A stretch of 64,000 nt of DNA from an uncultured Burkholderiales bacterium (GTDB lineage Bacteria > Pseudomonadota > Gammaproteobacteria > Burkholderiales > Burkholderiaceae_C): positions 39,410 to 103,409 of the forward strand of contig CAIJQQ010000044.1 in assembly GCA_903822825.1 (NCBI GenBank), written 5' to 3'. Positions 17,707 through 25,328 of this stretch are shown piece by piece. The first letter of the stretch is position 1, and each line of letters begins with the position of its first letter. The position numbers and the translations under genes are program-made. Under the pieces are notes generated by a model, which worked only from the letters and a program-made list of their open reading frames with translations, did no database searches and had not been told where the DNA came from.

Positions 17707-17782
17707 TGTGGGAGCCGCGCCCTCGCGGCGATGGTCAGCGCACCTCCAACCGGTCCATCGCGGCGAGGGCGCCGCTCCCACG
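17707..17782. repeat. REPIN-like inverted repeat 1 (between urtD and urtE)
   Basis: Two inverted copies of a ~27-bp unit with the core GGAGC-CGC-GCCCTCGCGGCGATGG face each other around a 20-bp spacer. Each copy can itself fold into a hairpin. The same family recurs at 18533-18637, 27128-27203 and 54478-54561. Sitting inside the urt operon, it may set the mRNA level of urtE relative to urtD. Confidence 0.8.
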
Positions 17783-17813
17783 CGATGACATCATTTCCGA
17801 GAGTATCCAAGTC

Positions 17814-18518
17814 ATGCTGACCGTTCAAAACATCCATCAATACTATGGCGGCTCCCACATCCTGCGCGATGTGAGCCTGAGCGCCGAACAAGGCCAGGTC
17901 ACCGTGCTGCTGGGGCGCAACGGCGTGGGCAAGACCACCCTGCTCAAAAGCCTGATGGGCCTGGTGCCGATCAAAAGCGGCAGTGTCACGCTGGATGGCC
18001 AAGACCTCACCAATGCCAAGCCCTATGAGCGCGCCGCTGCAGGCATTGGTTATGTACCGCAAGGCCGCGAAATCTTTGCCCGCCTGACGGTGGAAGACAA
18101 CCTGCGCATGGGCCTAGCCACGCAGCCCGGCGGCACGCCGATTCCGCCGGAGTTGTTTGAGTTGTTTCCGGTGCTCAAGCAGATGCTGCATCGCCGGGGA
18201 GGCGATTTGTCAGGTGGTCAGCAACAACAACTGGCCATTGCCCGCGCACTGGCCGCCAAACCGCGCTTGCTGATTTTGGACGAGCCCACCGAAGGCATCC
18301 AACCCAGCATCATCAAAGACATTGGCCGCGTGATCCGCCAGCTGGCCGACGTGGGCCTGCAAGGCCAGCGCATGGCCGTGCTGCTGTGTGAGCAGTACTA
18401 CGACTTTGCCGAAGAACTAGCCGACCAGTACCTGGTGATGGAGCGCGGCGAAGTGATTGCCCGTGGGCCGGGCAGTGAGATGAAGGAAAAGAACATCCAG
18501 CAGTTGGTGGCGATTTGA
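17814..18518 (+). CDS. urtE: Urea ABC transporter ATP-binding protein UrtE
   Basis: A 234-aa LivF-type ABC ATPase with Walker A LGRNGVGKTTLLKSL, signature LSGGQQQQLAIARALA and Walker B LLILDEPTEGIQPSI. It completes the UrtABCDE urea importer. It begins 120 bp after urtD because of the intervening repeat and is followed by a further, triple REP cluster. Confidence 0.95.
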   Translation: MLTVQNIHQYYGGSHILRDVSLSAEQGQVTVLLGRNGVGKTTLLKSLMGLVPIKSGSVTLDGQDLTNAKPYERAAAGIGYVPQGREIFARLTVEDNLRMGLATQPGGTPIPPELFELFPVLKQMLHRRGGDLSGGQQQQLAIARALAAKPRLLILDEPTEGIQPSIIKDIGRVIRQLADVGLQGQRMAVLLCEQYYDFAEELADQYLVMERGEVIARGPGSEMKEKNIQQLVAI

Positions 18519-18532
18519 CTTTGCAGGAGCGA

Positions 18533-18637
18533 CGCTCTCGTCGCGATGGGTTTTGTAGGAGCGCCGCCTTCGGCGCGATCAGTGAAACTTGGCGGTCAGC
18601 CCATGCCCTATCGCGGCGAGGGCGCCGCTCCTACAGG
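18533..18637. repeat. REPIN-like cluster 2 with three REP units, overlapping the ureD stop
   Basis: Units at 18533-18560 and 18564-18592 are direct copies (GGAGCG...CGATGGG and TGTAGGAGCGCCGCC type), and 18606-18637 is inverted. The ureD stop codon (TAG on the minus strand at 18631-18633) falls inside the third unit. The cluster separates the convergent urtE and ureD genes and can serve as a bidirectional transcription barrier. Confidence 0.8.
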
Positions 18638-19461
18638 TTCCACAACCGAGGCACTATCCCCGGCAGCCCCCACATTGCATGTCGCCATGCGGCCCAGACC
18701 TGGCGCAGCAGTTGCAGCGCGGGCTCAGTCACAGGTGCCAGCACGCGCAGCACGATGACCTGTGGATGTGGCGATGTGGCGCCTGCTGTCATGCGCAAAG
18801 GGGACGCTTCGAGCAATTCACGGGCGCAGGCCAAGGCACGTTCGCTGCGCTCTGCGGCGATGGCGCTGCCTGCGGCAAACACCAGCGTGGCCATGCAGCG
18901 CTGGCCGGCCAGGCCCAGGGGGCTGTTCATCAAACGGGTGTCGCTGGCGTGGATGCTGCCGCGCTCCAGCCAGACGCCGGGGATCTCCATGTGCTGGCGG
19001 AACGTGCCTTGCTCGAATGGCAAGTCGGCGGCGGGCAGGCCCAGGGCCGTGATGTCCCAGGTCATCATTTCGGCACCGGGTGCGAGTTCAAAGGTGGCGC
19101 GGTTGAGCGCATCGCAGGCGTTGTAGGCAATGGCCTCCAGCGGCAGCCATTCGAGCCGTGCGCCCTCAGCCACTTGGGCGTGGACTTGTTGCGTGGCCAA
19201 ACCTTCGACTGAGCGGTAAAACCGTGTGGCCCCGGGCGTGGTCACCAGGCCATGTGCGCCTGCGCCCACAGTGACTTGCATGTCGAGCGTGTCGCCACCC
19301 ACCAAGCCACCGGGTGGGTGCACCAGCACGTTGTGGCAGACCGAATCGCCTTCGGGATAGAGGCTTTGCAGAATGCGCAGCGGCCCCTTGTGCTGGTAGC
19401 GGACAACGCTGCGTTCAGACTCCAGCGTGTACTCGAGTTGCAGGCTGGCGTGCCAGGTCAT
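18631..19461 (-). CDS. ureD: Urease accessory protein UreD
   Basis: A 276-aa protein with GDSVCHNVLVHPPGGLVGGDTLD and TRFYRS, hallmarks of UreD/UreH. It forms the scaffold that recruits UreF and UreG to apo-urease. Here it is not with ureABCEFG but 10 bp after an ABC permease gene on the same strand, so it is probably transcribed from the transporter operon. Its stop lies in a REP unit. Confidence 0.94.
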   Translation of the reverse strand: MTWHASLQLEYTLESERSVVRYQHKGPLRILQSLYPEGDSVCHNVLVHPPGGLVGGDTLDMQVTVGAGAHGLVTTPGATRFYRSVEGLATQQVHAQVAEGARLEWLPLEAIAYNACDALNRATFELAPGAEMMTWDITALGLPAADLPFEQGTFRQHMEIPGVWLERGSIHASDTRLMNSPLGLAGQRCMATLVFAAGSAIAAERSERALACARELLEASPLRMTAGATSPHPQVIVLRVLAPVTEPALQLLRQVWAAWRHAMWGLPGIVPRLWNL

Positions 19462-19470
19462 TGGCGGGGC

Positions 19471-20238
19471 TTACTCGCCTTGCGAGCCGCGGTGGGCCCA
19501 GGCGGTGGTGTGCTTTTCGATGTAGCTGAAGAGTTCGTACATGACCATGGCCATGGCACCCACCACCACCAGACCCGAGAAAGCCAGGCCCATCTGCATG
19601 GCCGAGCCGGCCGAGATCAACAGGTAGCCAATGCCTTCGTTCGACGCCGTCATCTCGGACACGGTGGTGCCCACAAAGGCCAAGGTGATGGCCACTTTGA
19701 GTGAGCCGTAAAAGTAAGGCATAGAGCGGGGCAAGCCGACCTTGACCAGCACGTCCCAGCGCTTGGCGCCCAACACGCGCAGCACGTCTTCGAGCTCAGG
19801 CTCGAGCGTGGCCAAGCCTGTGGCAATGTTCACCATGATCGGAAAGAAGCTGATCAAAAATGCCGTGAGGATGGCCGGGCCAATGCCGATGCCGAACCAC
19901 ACCACCAAGATGGGCACAAAGGCGGCTTTGGGCAGCGCGTTGAAAGCGGTCATGAGCGGGTACACGGCCGCGTAGGCCAGGCGCGAGCTGCCAATGATGA
20001 AGCCAAGCAACACGCCCACCACGATGGCGATGCCAAAGCCGACCATGGTCACCCAGAAGGTGCGCCAGGCGTGGCCCGCGATCACATCGCGGAATTCGAT
20101 GGTTTGCTGCGCAATGCGTGAGGGGCTGGGGAAGATGAATTCCGACACGTTGAAGGCTCGGCACAGGCCTTCCCAAATCAGGATGCTCAAGACCAGCAAG
20201 ATCCAGGGTGACCATGTTTCCAGTGATTTATTTTTCAT
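19471..20238 (-). CDS. ABC transporter permease, SsuC/TauC/ThiX-like
   Basis: A 255-aa inner-membrane protein with about six membrane segments and the cytoplasmic coupling motif EPELEDVLRVLGAKRWDVL followed by GLPRSMPYF, typical of the nitrate/sulfonate/taurine/pyrimidine permease family. The start at 20238 (MKNKSLETW) was chosen over an upstream in-frame codon that lies in the ATPase end. It is 13 bp after the ATPase gene and 10 bp before ureD. The substrate is unknown; context suggests a nitrogenous compound. Confidence 0.88.
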   Translation of the reverse strand: MKNKSLETWSPWILLVLSILIWEGLCRAFNVSEFIFPSPSRIAQQTIEFRDVIAGHAWRTFWVTMVGFGIAIVVGVLLGFIIGSSRLAYAAVYPLMTAFNALPKAAFVPILVVWFGIGIGPAILTAFLISFFPIMVNIATGLATLEPELEDVLRVLGAKRWDVLVKVGLPRSMPYFYGSLKVAITLAFVGTTVSEMTASNEGIGYLLISAGSAMQMGLAFSGLVVVGAMAMVMYELFSYIEKHTTAWAHRGSQGE

Positions 20239-20251
20239 AAGGTGCTGCCGC

Positions 20252-21070
20252 TCAGGGGTTGATCGCCGCACCGGTCTTGCGCATGGCACCGATGTGGCCG
20301 CGCAACTCGTGCACTATTGTTGTGAACTCGGGGGTGTAGGTGATCTCCAGATCACGCGGGCGGGGCAGGTCGATTTCTTTTTTCACCACAAAGCGGCCAG
20401 GGCTCTTGCTCATCACATACACCGTGTCGGCCAGGAATACCGATTCGCGCAGGTCGTGCGTGACCAAAATCACGTTGAACTTTTGCTCGGTCCACAGGTC
20501 TCGCAAGATGCACCAGAGCTCTTCACGCGTGAAGGCGTCGAGCGCACCAAAGGGCTCGTCCAGCAGCAGCATTTTGGGCTCGTGGATCAGGGCGCGGCAA
20601 ATGCTGGCGCGTTGCTGCATGCCGCCTGACAACTGCCAGGGAAACTTGTCTTCGTAACCGGCCAAGCCCACGGTGCTGAGCAGCTTGCGGGCACGCTCCG
20701 CATACTCGGTTTTTTTCTGTTTGAAATTGGAGCGGTAAGGCTCCACGATTTCGAGCGGCAGCAAAACGTTGTCCAGCGTGGTGCGCCAAGGCAAGAGTGA
20801 AGAAGCCTGAAACGCCATGCCACTGATCTTGAGTGGGCCGGTCACGGGTTGGCCGTCCACCAGAATGCGGCCTTTGCTGGGCATCTTCAGTCCCGTGGTC
20901 AGCTTCATGAAGGTGGACTTGCCGCAGCCCGAGGGCCCGACGATGGCAATGAATTCGCCCTGCTTGACCTGCAGGTTGATGTCTTCGACCGCAAAGTGGT
21001 TTTGTGCCAGCAACTCGTCGTTGTAGGCCAGCCAGACATTCTGGAAATCAACGAATGATTCTTGGGTCAT
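20252..21070 (-). CDS. ABC transporter ATP-binding protein, SsuB/TauB/ThiZ-like
   Basis: A 272-aa ATPase with Walker A GPSGCGKSTFMKL, signature LSGGMQQRASICRAL and Walker B MLLLDEPFGALDAFTREEL. It energises the adjacent permease. The start MTQESFVDF at 21070 has GGTGAAGG-like weak spacing; the upstream extension lies in the operator. A TGTATACA palindrome at 21099-21108, 28 bp upstream, suggests control by the GntR protein of this region. Confidence 0.9.
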   Translation of the reverse strand: MTQESFVDFQNVWLAYNDELLAQNHFAVEDINLQVKQGEFIAIVGPSGCGKSTFMKLTTGLKMPSKGRILVDGQPVTGPLKISGMAFQASSLLPWRTTLDNVLLPLEIVEPYRSNFKQKKTEYAERARKLLSTVGLAGYEDKFPWQLSGGMQQRASICRALIHEPKMLLLDEPFGALDAFTREELWCILRDLWTEQKFNVILVTHDLRESVFLADTVYVMSKSPGRFVVKKEIDLPRPRDLEITYTPEFTTIVHELRGHIGAMRKTGAAINP

Positions 21071-21098
21071 GGTGAAGGCTCGAAAATGGTGTTCGAAA

Positions 21099-21108
21099 GT
21101 GTATACAC
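21099..21108. promoter_or_regulatory. GTGTATACAC palindrome upstream of the ATPase-permease-ureD operon (candidate GntR operator)
   Basis: A perfect 10-bp palindrome whose TGTATACA core recurs at 24004-24011 and 28928-28935. It lies after the terminator of the binding-protein gene and just before the ATPase start. FadR-type GntR regulators often bind palindromes of this TNGTATACNA shape, so it is a likely operator. Confidence 0.6.
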
Positions 21109-21120
21109 GCCATGCTCTGT

Positions 21121-21153
21121 AAAAACCCACCGATCCTTTCAGGTCACGGTGGG
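21121..21153 (-). terminator. Terminator of the ABC binding-protein gene
   Basis: On the minus strand CCCACCG and CGGTGGG form a 7-bp stem around a 14-base loop and are followed by five T residues. It separates the binding-protein transcript from the ATPase-permease-ureD genes. Confidence 0.65.
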
Positions 21154-21194
21154 CCCGCAGCGCCGGGGCTGAATGCCCCGAAGCTGGCGCAGAT

Positions 21195-22229
21195 TTACTT
21201 CTTGCCTTTAGGCAGGATGTCCAGGTCTTTGGCGGCTGGCAAGAAAGAACCGTTCCAGATCTCTTCGGATTTGACGCGGGTCTTGGTGTTGAAGGCGTCG
21301 GACACTTGCGAAGCCATCAGTGTCATGCGGGGGGCGTTGATTTGGCCAAAGCCTTCGGCGCGGGCCGAAGGGCTGTTGATCACGGTGTCGATGGCCAGCT
21401 TCAGGCGGCGTGTTTCCAGCTCAACATTGATGATGCCGTCACGGGCCTTGACCGTTTCGATCGCTTTGGCCGGGTCGGCCATGACGTCTTTGGCCCCCTT
21501 GGTGAAGGCCGCCAAGAAGGCTTTCACGGCAGCAGGGTTTTCTTTCAAGATTTTTGGCGAGGCGATGATGGCGTTGCCGTAGAGTTTGACGCCGTAGTCA
21601 GGGTATTGCATCACCACAACGTCTTCGGCCTTCACACCACGCGCTTCAATGTTGAGCAAAGACGTGAAGGTAAAACCTGTGATGGCATCCACATCGCCGC
21701 GCACCAGCATGGTCTCGCGCAAAGGGGGGTCCATGGCGGTCCACGCCACGGCGCCAATGTCATTGGCTTTTTGGAAGATCGGGAAAGCACGGCGGCCTGC
21801 GTCAAACACTGGAGCGCCGAGCTTTTTGCCAGCCAAGTCGGCAGGTGTCTTGATGCCAGACTTCTTCAAAGCCATGACCGATGCGGGCGTGTTGTTGTAA
21901 ACCATCATGATGGCCACAGGCTTGTTGGGCGCATCGGGGTTGTTGGCGTGAAACTCCATCAAGGCTGCCAGATCGGCAAAACCCAGGTCGTAAGTGCCCG
22001 AAGCCACGCGGGTGACCGCGCCACCCGATCCATTGCCCGAGTCCACGGTCACATCCAGTTTGGCGTCCTTGAAATAGCCTTTGGCACCAGGCACCAAAAA
22101 GAAAGCAGCAGGGCCCTCAAAGCGCCAGTCCATCTGAAACTTGATAGGGGTGGTTTGGGCTTGGACTGAGCCGAAGGCAACTGCTGCGATCAGCGCGGTG
22201 GTCGCCTTGAGTAAAAAACGCTTGTTCAT
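21195..22229 (-). CDS. ABC transporter substrate-binding protein, NMT1/THI5-like (NitT/TauT family)
   Basis: A 344-aa periplasmic protein with a signal peptide (MNKRFLLKATTALIAAVAFG, cleavage near VQAQ) and the NMT1/THI5-like core: FQMDWRFEGPAAFFLVPGAKGYF, VTVDSGNGSGGAVTRVASG and VAWTAMDPPLRETMLVRG. Such proteins bind pyrimidine precursors, nitrate, taurine or related molecules. A sigma-54-type promoter 37 bp upstream and location in a purine/urea cluster suggest that it captures a nitrogen source such as a purine derivative. Substrate assignment is inference. Confidence 0.88.
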   Translation of the reverse strand: MNKRFLLKATTALIAAVAFGSVQAQTTPIKFQMDWRFEGPAAFFLVPGAKGYFKDAKLDVTVDSGNGSGGAVTRVASGTYDLGFADLAALMEFHANNPDAPNKPVAIMMVYNNTPASVMALKKSGIKTPADLAGKKLGAPVFDAGRRAFPIFQKANDIGAVAWTAMDPPLRETMLVRGDVDAITGFTFTSLLNIEARGVKAEDVVVMQYPDYGVKLYGNAIIASPKILKENPAAVKAFLAAFTKGAKDVMADPAKAIETVKARDGIINVELETRRLKLAIDTVINSPSARAEGFGQINAPRMTLMASQVSDAFNTKTRVKSEEIWNGSFLPAAKDLDILPKGKK

Positions 22230-22265
22230 GGGGGCTCCTGGATCAATAAACGGTGATTCTTGCCA

Positions 22266-22281
22266 AGCAAAATCGATGCCA
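22266..22281 (-). promoter_or_regulatory. Sigma-54-type promoter of the ABC binding-protein gene
   Basis: The minus strand reads TGGCATCGATTTTGCT, with ten bases between GG and GC and one deviation (T for C) from TGGCACG-N4-TTGCW. The expected start near 22255 lies about 26 nt before the gene. GGTGCG and CGCACC half-sites lie upstream near 22340-22367. Confidence 0.65.
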
Positions 22282-22411
22282 TTATCGGCCATGGATTTGC
22301 TGACCCGTCTCAGGTGCATCCCCTAGAAATTATTGATTTTGGTGCGGTTGTTGTTTTTTGCGCACCAGAGCAGGGCTTTGCTGTGCAGTTGTCTCAGGCA
22401 GGTGACACGGA

Positions 22412-22430
22412 CCCCCGGTCAAGCCGGGGG
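22412..22430 (-). terminator. GC-rich hairpin downstream of the nucleobase permease
   Basis: CCCCCGG-TCAAG-CCGGGGG is a perfect 7-bp stem located 10 bp after the permease stop. It has no T tail, so it may work as a transcript-stabilising or Rho-assisted end. Confidence 0.5.
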
Positions 22431-22440
22431 CATCCATTTT

Positions 22441-23928
22441 TCAATGCGCTTCAGCTTGCTTGGCTGCTTCAATCGCATCGCGGTTGTCACCGCTGGCGCC
22501 GTTGAAAAACAGGTTCAGGGTCACGGCTGAGATGGAGGCCAGCAAAATGCCCGACTCGATCAGTGGGTGCAGACCATGCGGCATCCACTGTTTGAAGTTG
22601 GGTGCGATCAGCGGGATCATGCCGATGCCGATCGAGACCGCGAGGACGATGGCGTTGGATCTGTTGTTCTTGAAGTCGACGGCACCCAGGATGCGGATGC
22701 CTGTGGCAGCCACCATACCGAACATCACCAGACCCGCGCCGCCCAGCACCACGGTGGGCAGTGACTCAATCAATGCAGCCATCTTGGGCAGCAGGCCCAG
22801 CGCCACCAAGATCAAACCACCGGCCACGCAGACAAAGCGGCTCTTGACGCCGGTGACGGCCACCAGGCCCACGTTTTGCGAGAAGCTGGTGTAGGGGAAG
22901 GTGTTGAAGATGCCACCCAGCAGCGTGCCCAGGCCGTCGGTGCGCAGACCGCGTGTGAGTGCGGCTTGGTCGACTTTTTTGTCGGTCATCTCGCCCAGGG
23001 CCAGAAACATGCCCGTCGACTCGATCATCACCACAATCATCACCAAGGTCATGGTCAGAATCAGCACGGGCTCAAAAATGGGCATGCCGAAATGGAAAGG
23101 CGTCACGATGCCGAACCAGTCGGCCTTGCCGACTTTGTCGAAGTTCATCAGGCCCATGCCGGTGGCGACGACGCCACCGATTACGATGCCCAGCAGCACG
23201 GAGATGTTGGCCACAAAACCCTTGGCAAAGCGAGCGATCAGCAAGATCGACACCAGCACCAAGGACGCAATGCCAACGCCCGTGAGGTCGGCGTATTTGG
23301 GGTTGGGCATCTTGGGCAGCAGTGCCAGGTCTTTGGGCATGGCAGGGATTGTGGAGCCCGGTGCACTTGCGGCAGCTGCGGCTGCGTCCAGCCACTGCTT
23401 GTGCTCGGGCGTCACGATGTTCGGCGCTGTGGGGCCGAAGGGGTTGCCAAAAATCCAGTTGATGCCGATGCGCATCAGGCTGATGCCGATCACGGCAATG
23501 ATGGTGCCGGTGACCACAGGCGGGAAAAAGCGCAGCATGCGGCTGACCAAGGGGGCGATCAGGATAGAGATCACCCCGGCTCCGATGATGGAGCCAAAGA
23601 TCAGTTGCGCGCCCATTTCTCCGGGGTTGGTGTTGGCCATGGCCACCATGGGCGCCACGGAGGCAAAGGTCACGCCCATCATCACTGGCAGGCGAATGCC
23701 AAACCACTGCGTTGCGCCCAGCGACTGGATCAGGGTGACCAGACCGCAGCAAAACAGGTCGGCCGAGATCAGGTAAGCCACGTCTTGCGGGCTCAGTTTG
23801 AGGGCGCGTCCCACGATCAGGGGTACGGCCACCGCGCCGGCGTACATCACCAGGACGTGTTGCAGGCCCAAAGCGGCGAGTTTGCCCGAAGGCAGTCTCT
23901 CGTCTACGGGGTGGATGGTTGAACGCAT
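22441..23928 (-). CDS. NCS2-family nucleobase (xanthine/urate type) permease
   Basis: A 495-aa membrane protein with about 12-14 segments, the NCS2 motifs LGLQHVLVMYAGAVAVPLIVG near the start, and TFPYTSFSQNVGLVAVTGVKSR in the loop before TM10. These place it with proton-coupled xanthine or uric acid permeases of the UraA/XanQ/UacT group. The start at 23928 (MRSTIHPVDERLP) was preferred to a codon at 24012 that overlaps the operator. The purine-degrading neighbours support a xanthine/urate substrate. Confidence 0.9.
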   Translation of the reverse strand: MRSTIHPVDERLPSGKLAALGLQHVLVMYAGAVAVPLIVGRALKLSPQDVAYLISADLFCCGLVTLIQSLGATQWFGIRLPVMMGVTFASVAPMVAMANTNPGEMGAQLIFGSIIGAGVISILIAPLVSRMLRFFPPVVTGTIIAVIGISLMRIGINWIFGNPFGPTAPNIVTPEHKQWLDAAAAAASAPGSTIPAMPKDLALLPKMPNPKYADLTGVGIASLVLVSILLIARFAKGFVANISVLLGIVIGGVVATGMGLMNFDKVGKADWFGIVTPFHFGMPIFEPVLILTMTLVMIVVMIESTGMFLALGEMTDKKVDQAALTRGLRTDGLGTLLGGIFNTFPYTSFSQNVGLVAVTGVKSRFVCVAGGLILVALGLLPKMAALIESLPTVVLGGAGLVMFGMVAATGIRILGAVDFKNNRSNAIVLAVSIGIGMIPLIAPNFKQWMPHGLHPLIESGILLASISAVTLNLFFNGASGDNRDAIEAAKQAEAH

Positions 23929-24003
23929 GCAGAGGGCTCCTGGAAAGTAAACAGAGGTAAAAACAGCAAGGAAAACAGATGTGTGCTTCTTTGTGTTCTT
24001 AAC

Positions 24004-24011
24004 TGTATACA
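24004..24011. promoter_or_regulatory. TGTATACA palindrome upstream of the permease gene (candidate GntR operator)
   Basis: The 8-bp palindrome, flanked by AAC and AAA, lies 75 bp before the permease start and is shared with 21099-21108 and 28928-28935. It is positioned in the promoter zone between the hydrolase terminator and the permease. Confidence 0.55.
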
Positions 24012-24035
24012 AAATAAAAGGTGTTTGGATGCGTG

Positions 24036-24067
24036 AAAACCCTGCCTTCGGTGCGACTCAGGCAGGG
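24036..24067 (-). terminator. Terminator of the M20 hydrolase gene
   Basis: On the minus strand CCCTGCCT and AGGCAGGG form an 8-bp stem around a 12-base loop followed by TTTT. It closes the puuE/uraD-allC/M20 transcript. Confidence 0.7.
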
Positions 24068-24074
24068 CGGGCCA

Positions 24075-25328
24075 TCAGGCCAGCAAATCCAGCAGGGTGC
24101 GCGCCACCACCTTGGTGGCGCGGCGCAAATCTGCCAGTTGCACGTGCTCGTCCGAGCGCTTGGCATTCGACTCGCGCACGGTGCGGGGGCCTGCACCGTA
24201 GATCACGCCGGGGATGCCGCGCTCCACATACAAGCGCACATCGGTGTAGAGAGGTGTGCCCAGGGCAGGGATGGGTTCACCAAAGACCTCGCCGCCATGC
24301 TTTTGGATCGCGTCCACCAGTGGCTTGTTGCCGGGCAGGGGCTTCATGGCGTTGGCCAGCAGCATGCGTTTGATGTCCACTTTGAGTTCTTTCCCACCGC
24401 GCGGCGGGGTGAAGCTGGCGGCCGCATCGGCAATGGTCTGGCGGATGCTGGCTTCAACTTCGGCCGGGTTCTCCTCGGGGATCATGCGGCGGTCGAGCTT
24501 GAAACTGACTTTGCCGGGCACCACGTTGGTGTTGGTGCCGCCTTCGATCAGGCCCACGTTCAGGTAGGGGTGGGTGATGCCCTCGACCTTGGAGCTCACT
24601 TGCAGGTACTGCTTGTTCAGGGCGTGCAGGGCGCTCAGGATGTGCACCGCGCCTTGCAGCGCGTCGGTGCCGCTGTCGGGGATGGCCGCGTGCGCCATCT
24701 CGCCGTGCACCGTGACTTCCATTTGCAGGCAGCCGTTGTGCGCTGTGACCACTTGGTAGCTGAAGCCTGCTGCGATCATCAGGTCGGGCTTGGTGAGGCC
24801 TTTGGCCAGCAGCCAGCCGGGGCCCATTTCGCCGCCAAACTCTTCGTCGTAAGTGAAGTGCAGTTCCACGCCGCCATTCAACTTGGCGCCCAGCGATTCG
24901 AGCGCCCGCGTGGCAAAGGTGAAGGTGGAAAAGTCGCACTTGCTCACCGCCGTAGCGCGGCCGTACATCGCGCCGTTGTGGATTTCGCCGCCGTAGGGCG
25001 GGTGTGTCCAGCCCTCGCCCGGTGGCACCACGTCGCCATGGGCGTTCAGGGCAATGGTTTTGCCTGTGCCATAGGGGCGGCGTACGATCAGGTTGGTGAT
25101 GGACTCCAGGCCGTAGGCTTTGACTTCCGAGGCGGGCACGGGGTGCTTTTCGGCCACAAAGCCCATGGGCGCGAGCAGCTCAGCGGTGCGCTCGGCGTGG
25201 GGCGCGTTGTTGCCCGGTGGCGTGTCGGTGGGCACCTGCACCAGCGCTTGCAAGAACTTGACCTGTTCGTCGAAGTGCGCGTCGATCCAAGTGTCGAGTT
25301 GTGCGTATTGTTGGGGGGTAGCGCTCAT
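24075..25328 (-). CDS. M20-family metallohydrolase (ArgE/DapE/CPG2-like)
   Basis: A 417-aa protein with the M20 metal-binding motifs: LNAHGDVVPPGEGW (His and Asp), a DEEFGGEMGPGWLL glutamate pair and a C-terminal SDEHVQLADLRRATK histidine. M20 enzymes cleave amide bonds, including N-acyl and N-carbamoyl groups. Its ATG overlaps the stop of the UraD-AllC fusion, so it belongs to the purine-degradation operon and could act on ureidoglycolate or another ureido product. The precise reaction is unknown. Confidence 0.85.
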   Translation of the reverse strand: MSATPQQYAQLDTWIDAHFDEQVKFLQALVQVPTDTPPGNNAPHAERTAELLAPMGFVAEKHPVPASEVKAYGLESITNLIVRRPYGTGKTIALNAHGDVVPPGEGWTHPPYGGEIHNGAMYGRATAVSKCDFSTFTFATRALESLGAKLNGGVELHFTYDEEFGGEMGPGWLLAKGLTKPDLMIAAGFSYQVVTAHNGCLQMEVTVHGEMAHAAIPDSGTDALQGAVHILSALHALNKQYLQVSSKVEGITHPYLNVGLIEGGTNTNVVPGKVSFKLDRRMIPEENPAEVEASIRQTIADAAASFTPPRGGKELKVDIKRMLLANAMKPLPGNKPLVDAIQKHGGEVFGEPIPALGTPLYTDVRLYVERGIPGVIYGAGPRTVRESNAKRSDEHVQLADLRRATKVVARTLLDLLA

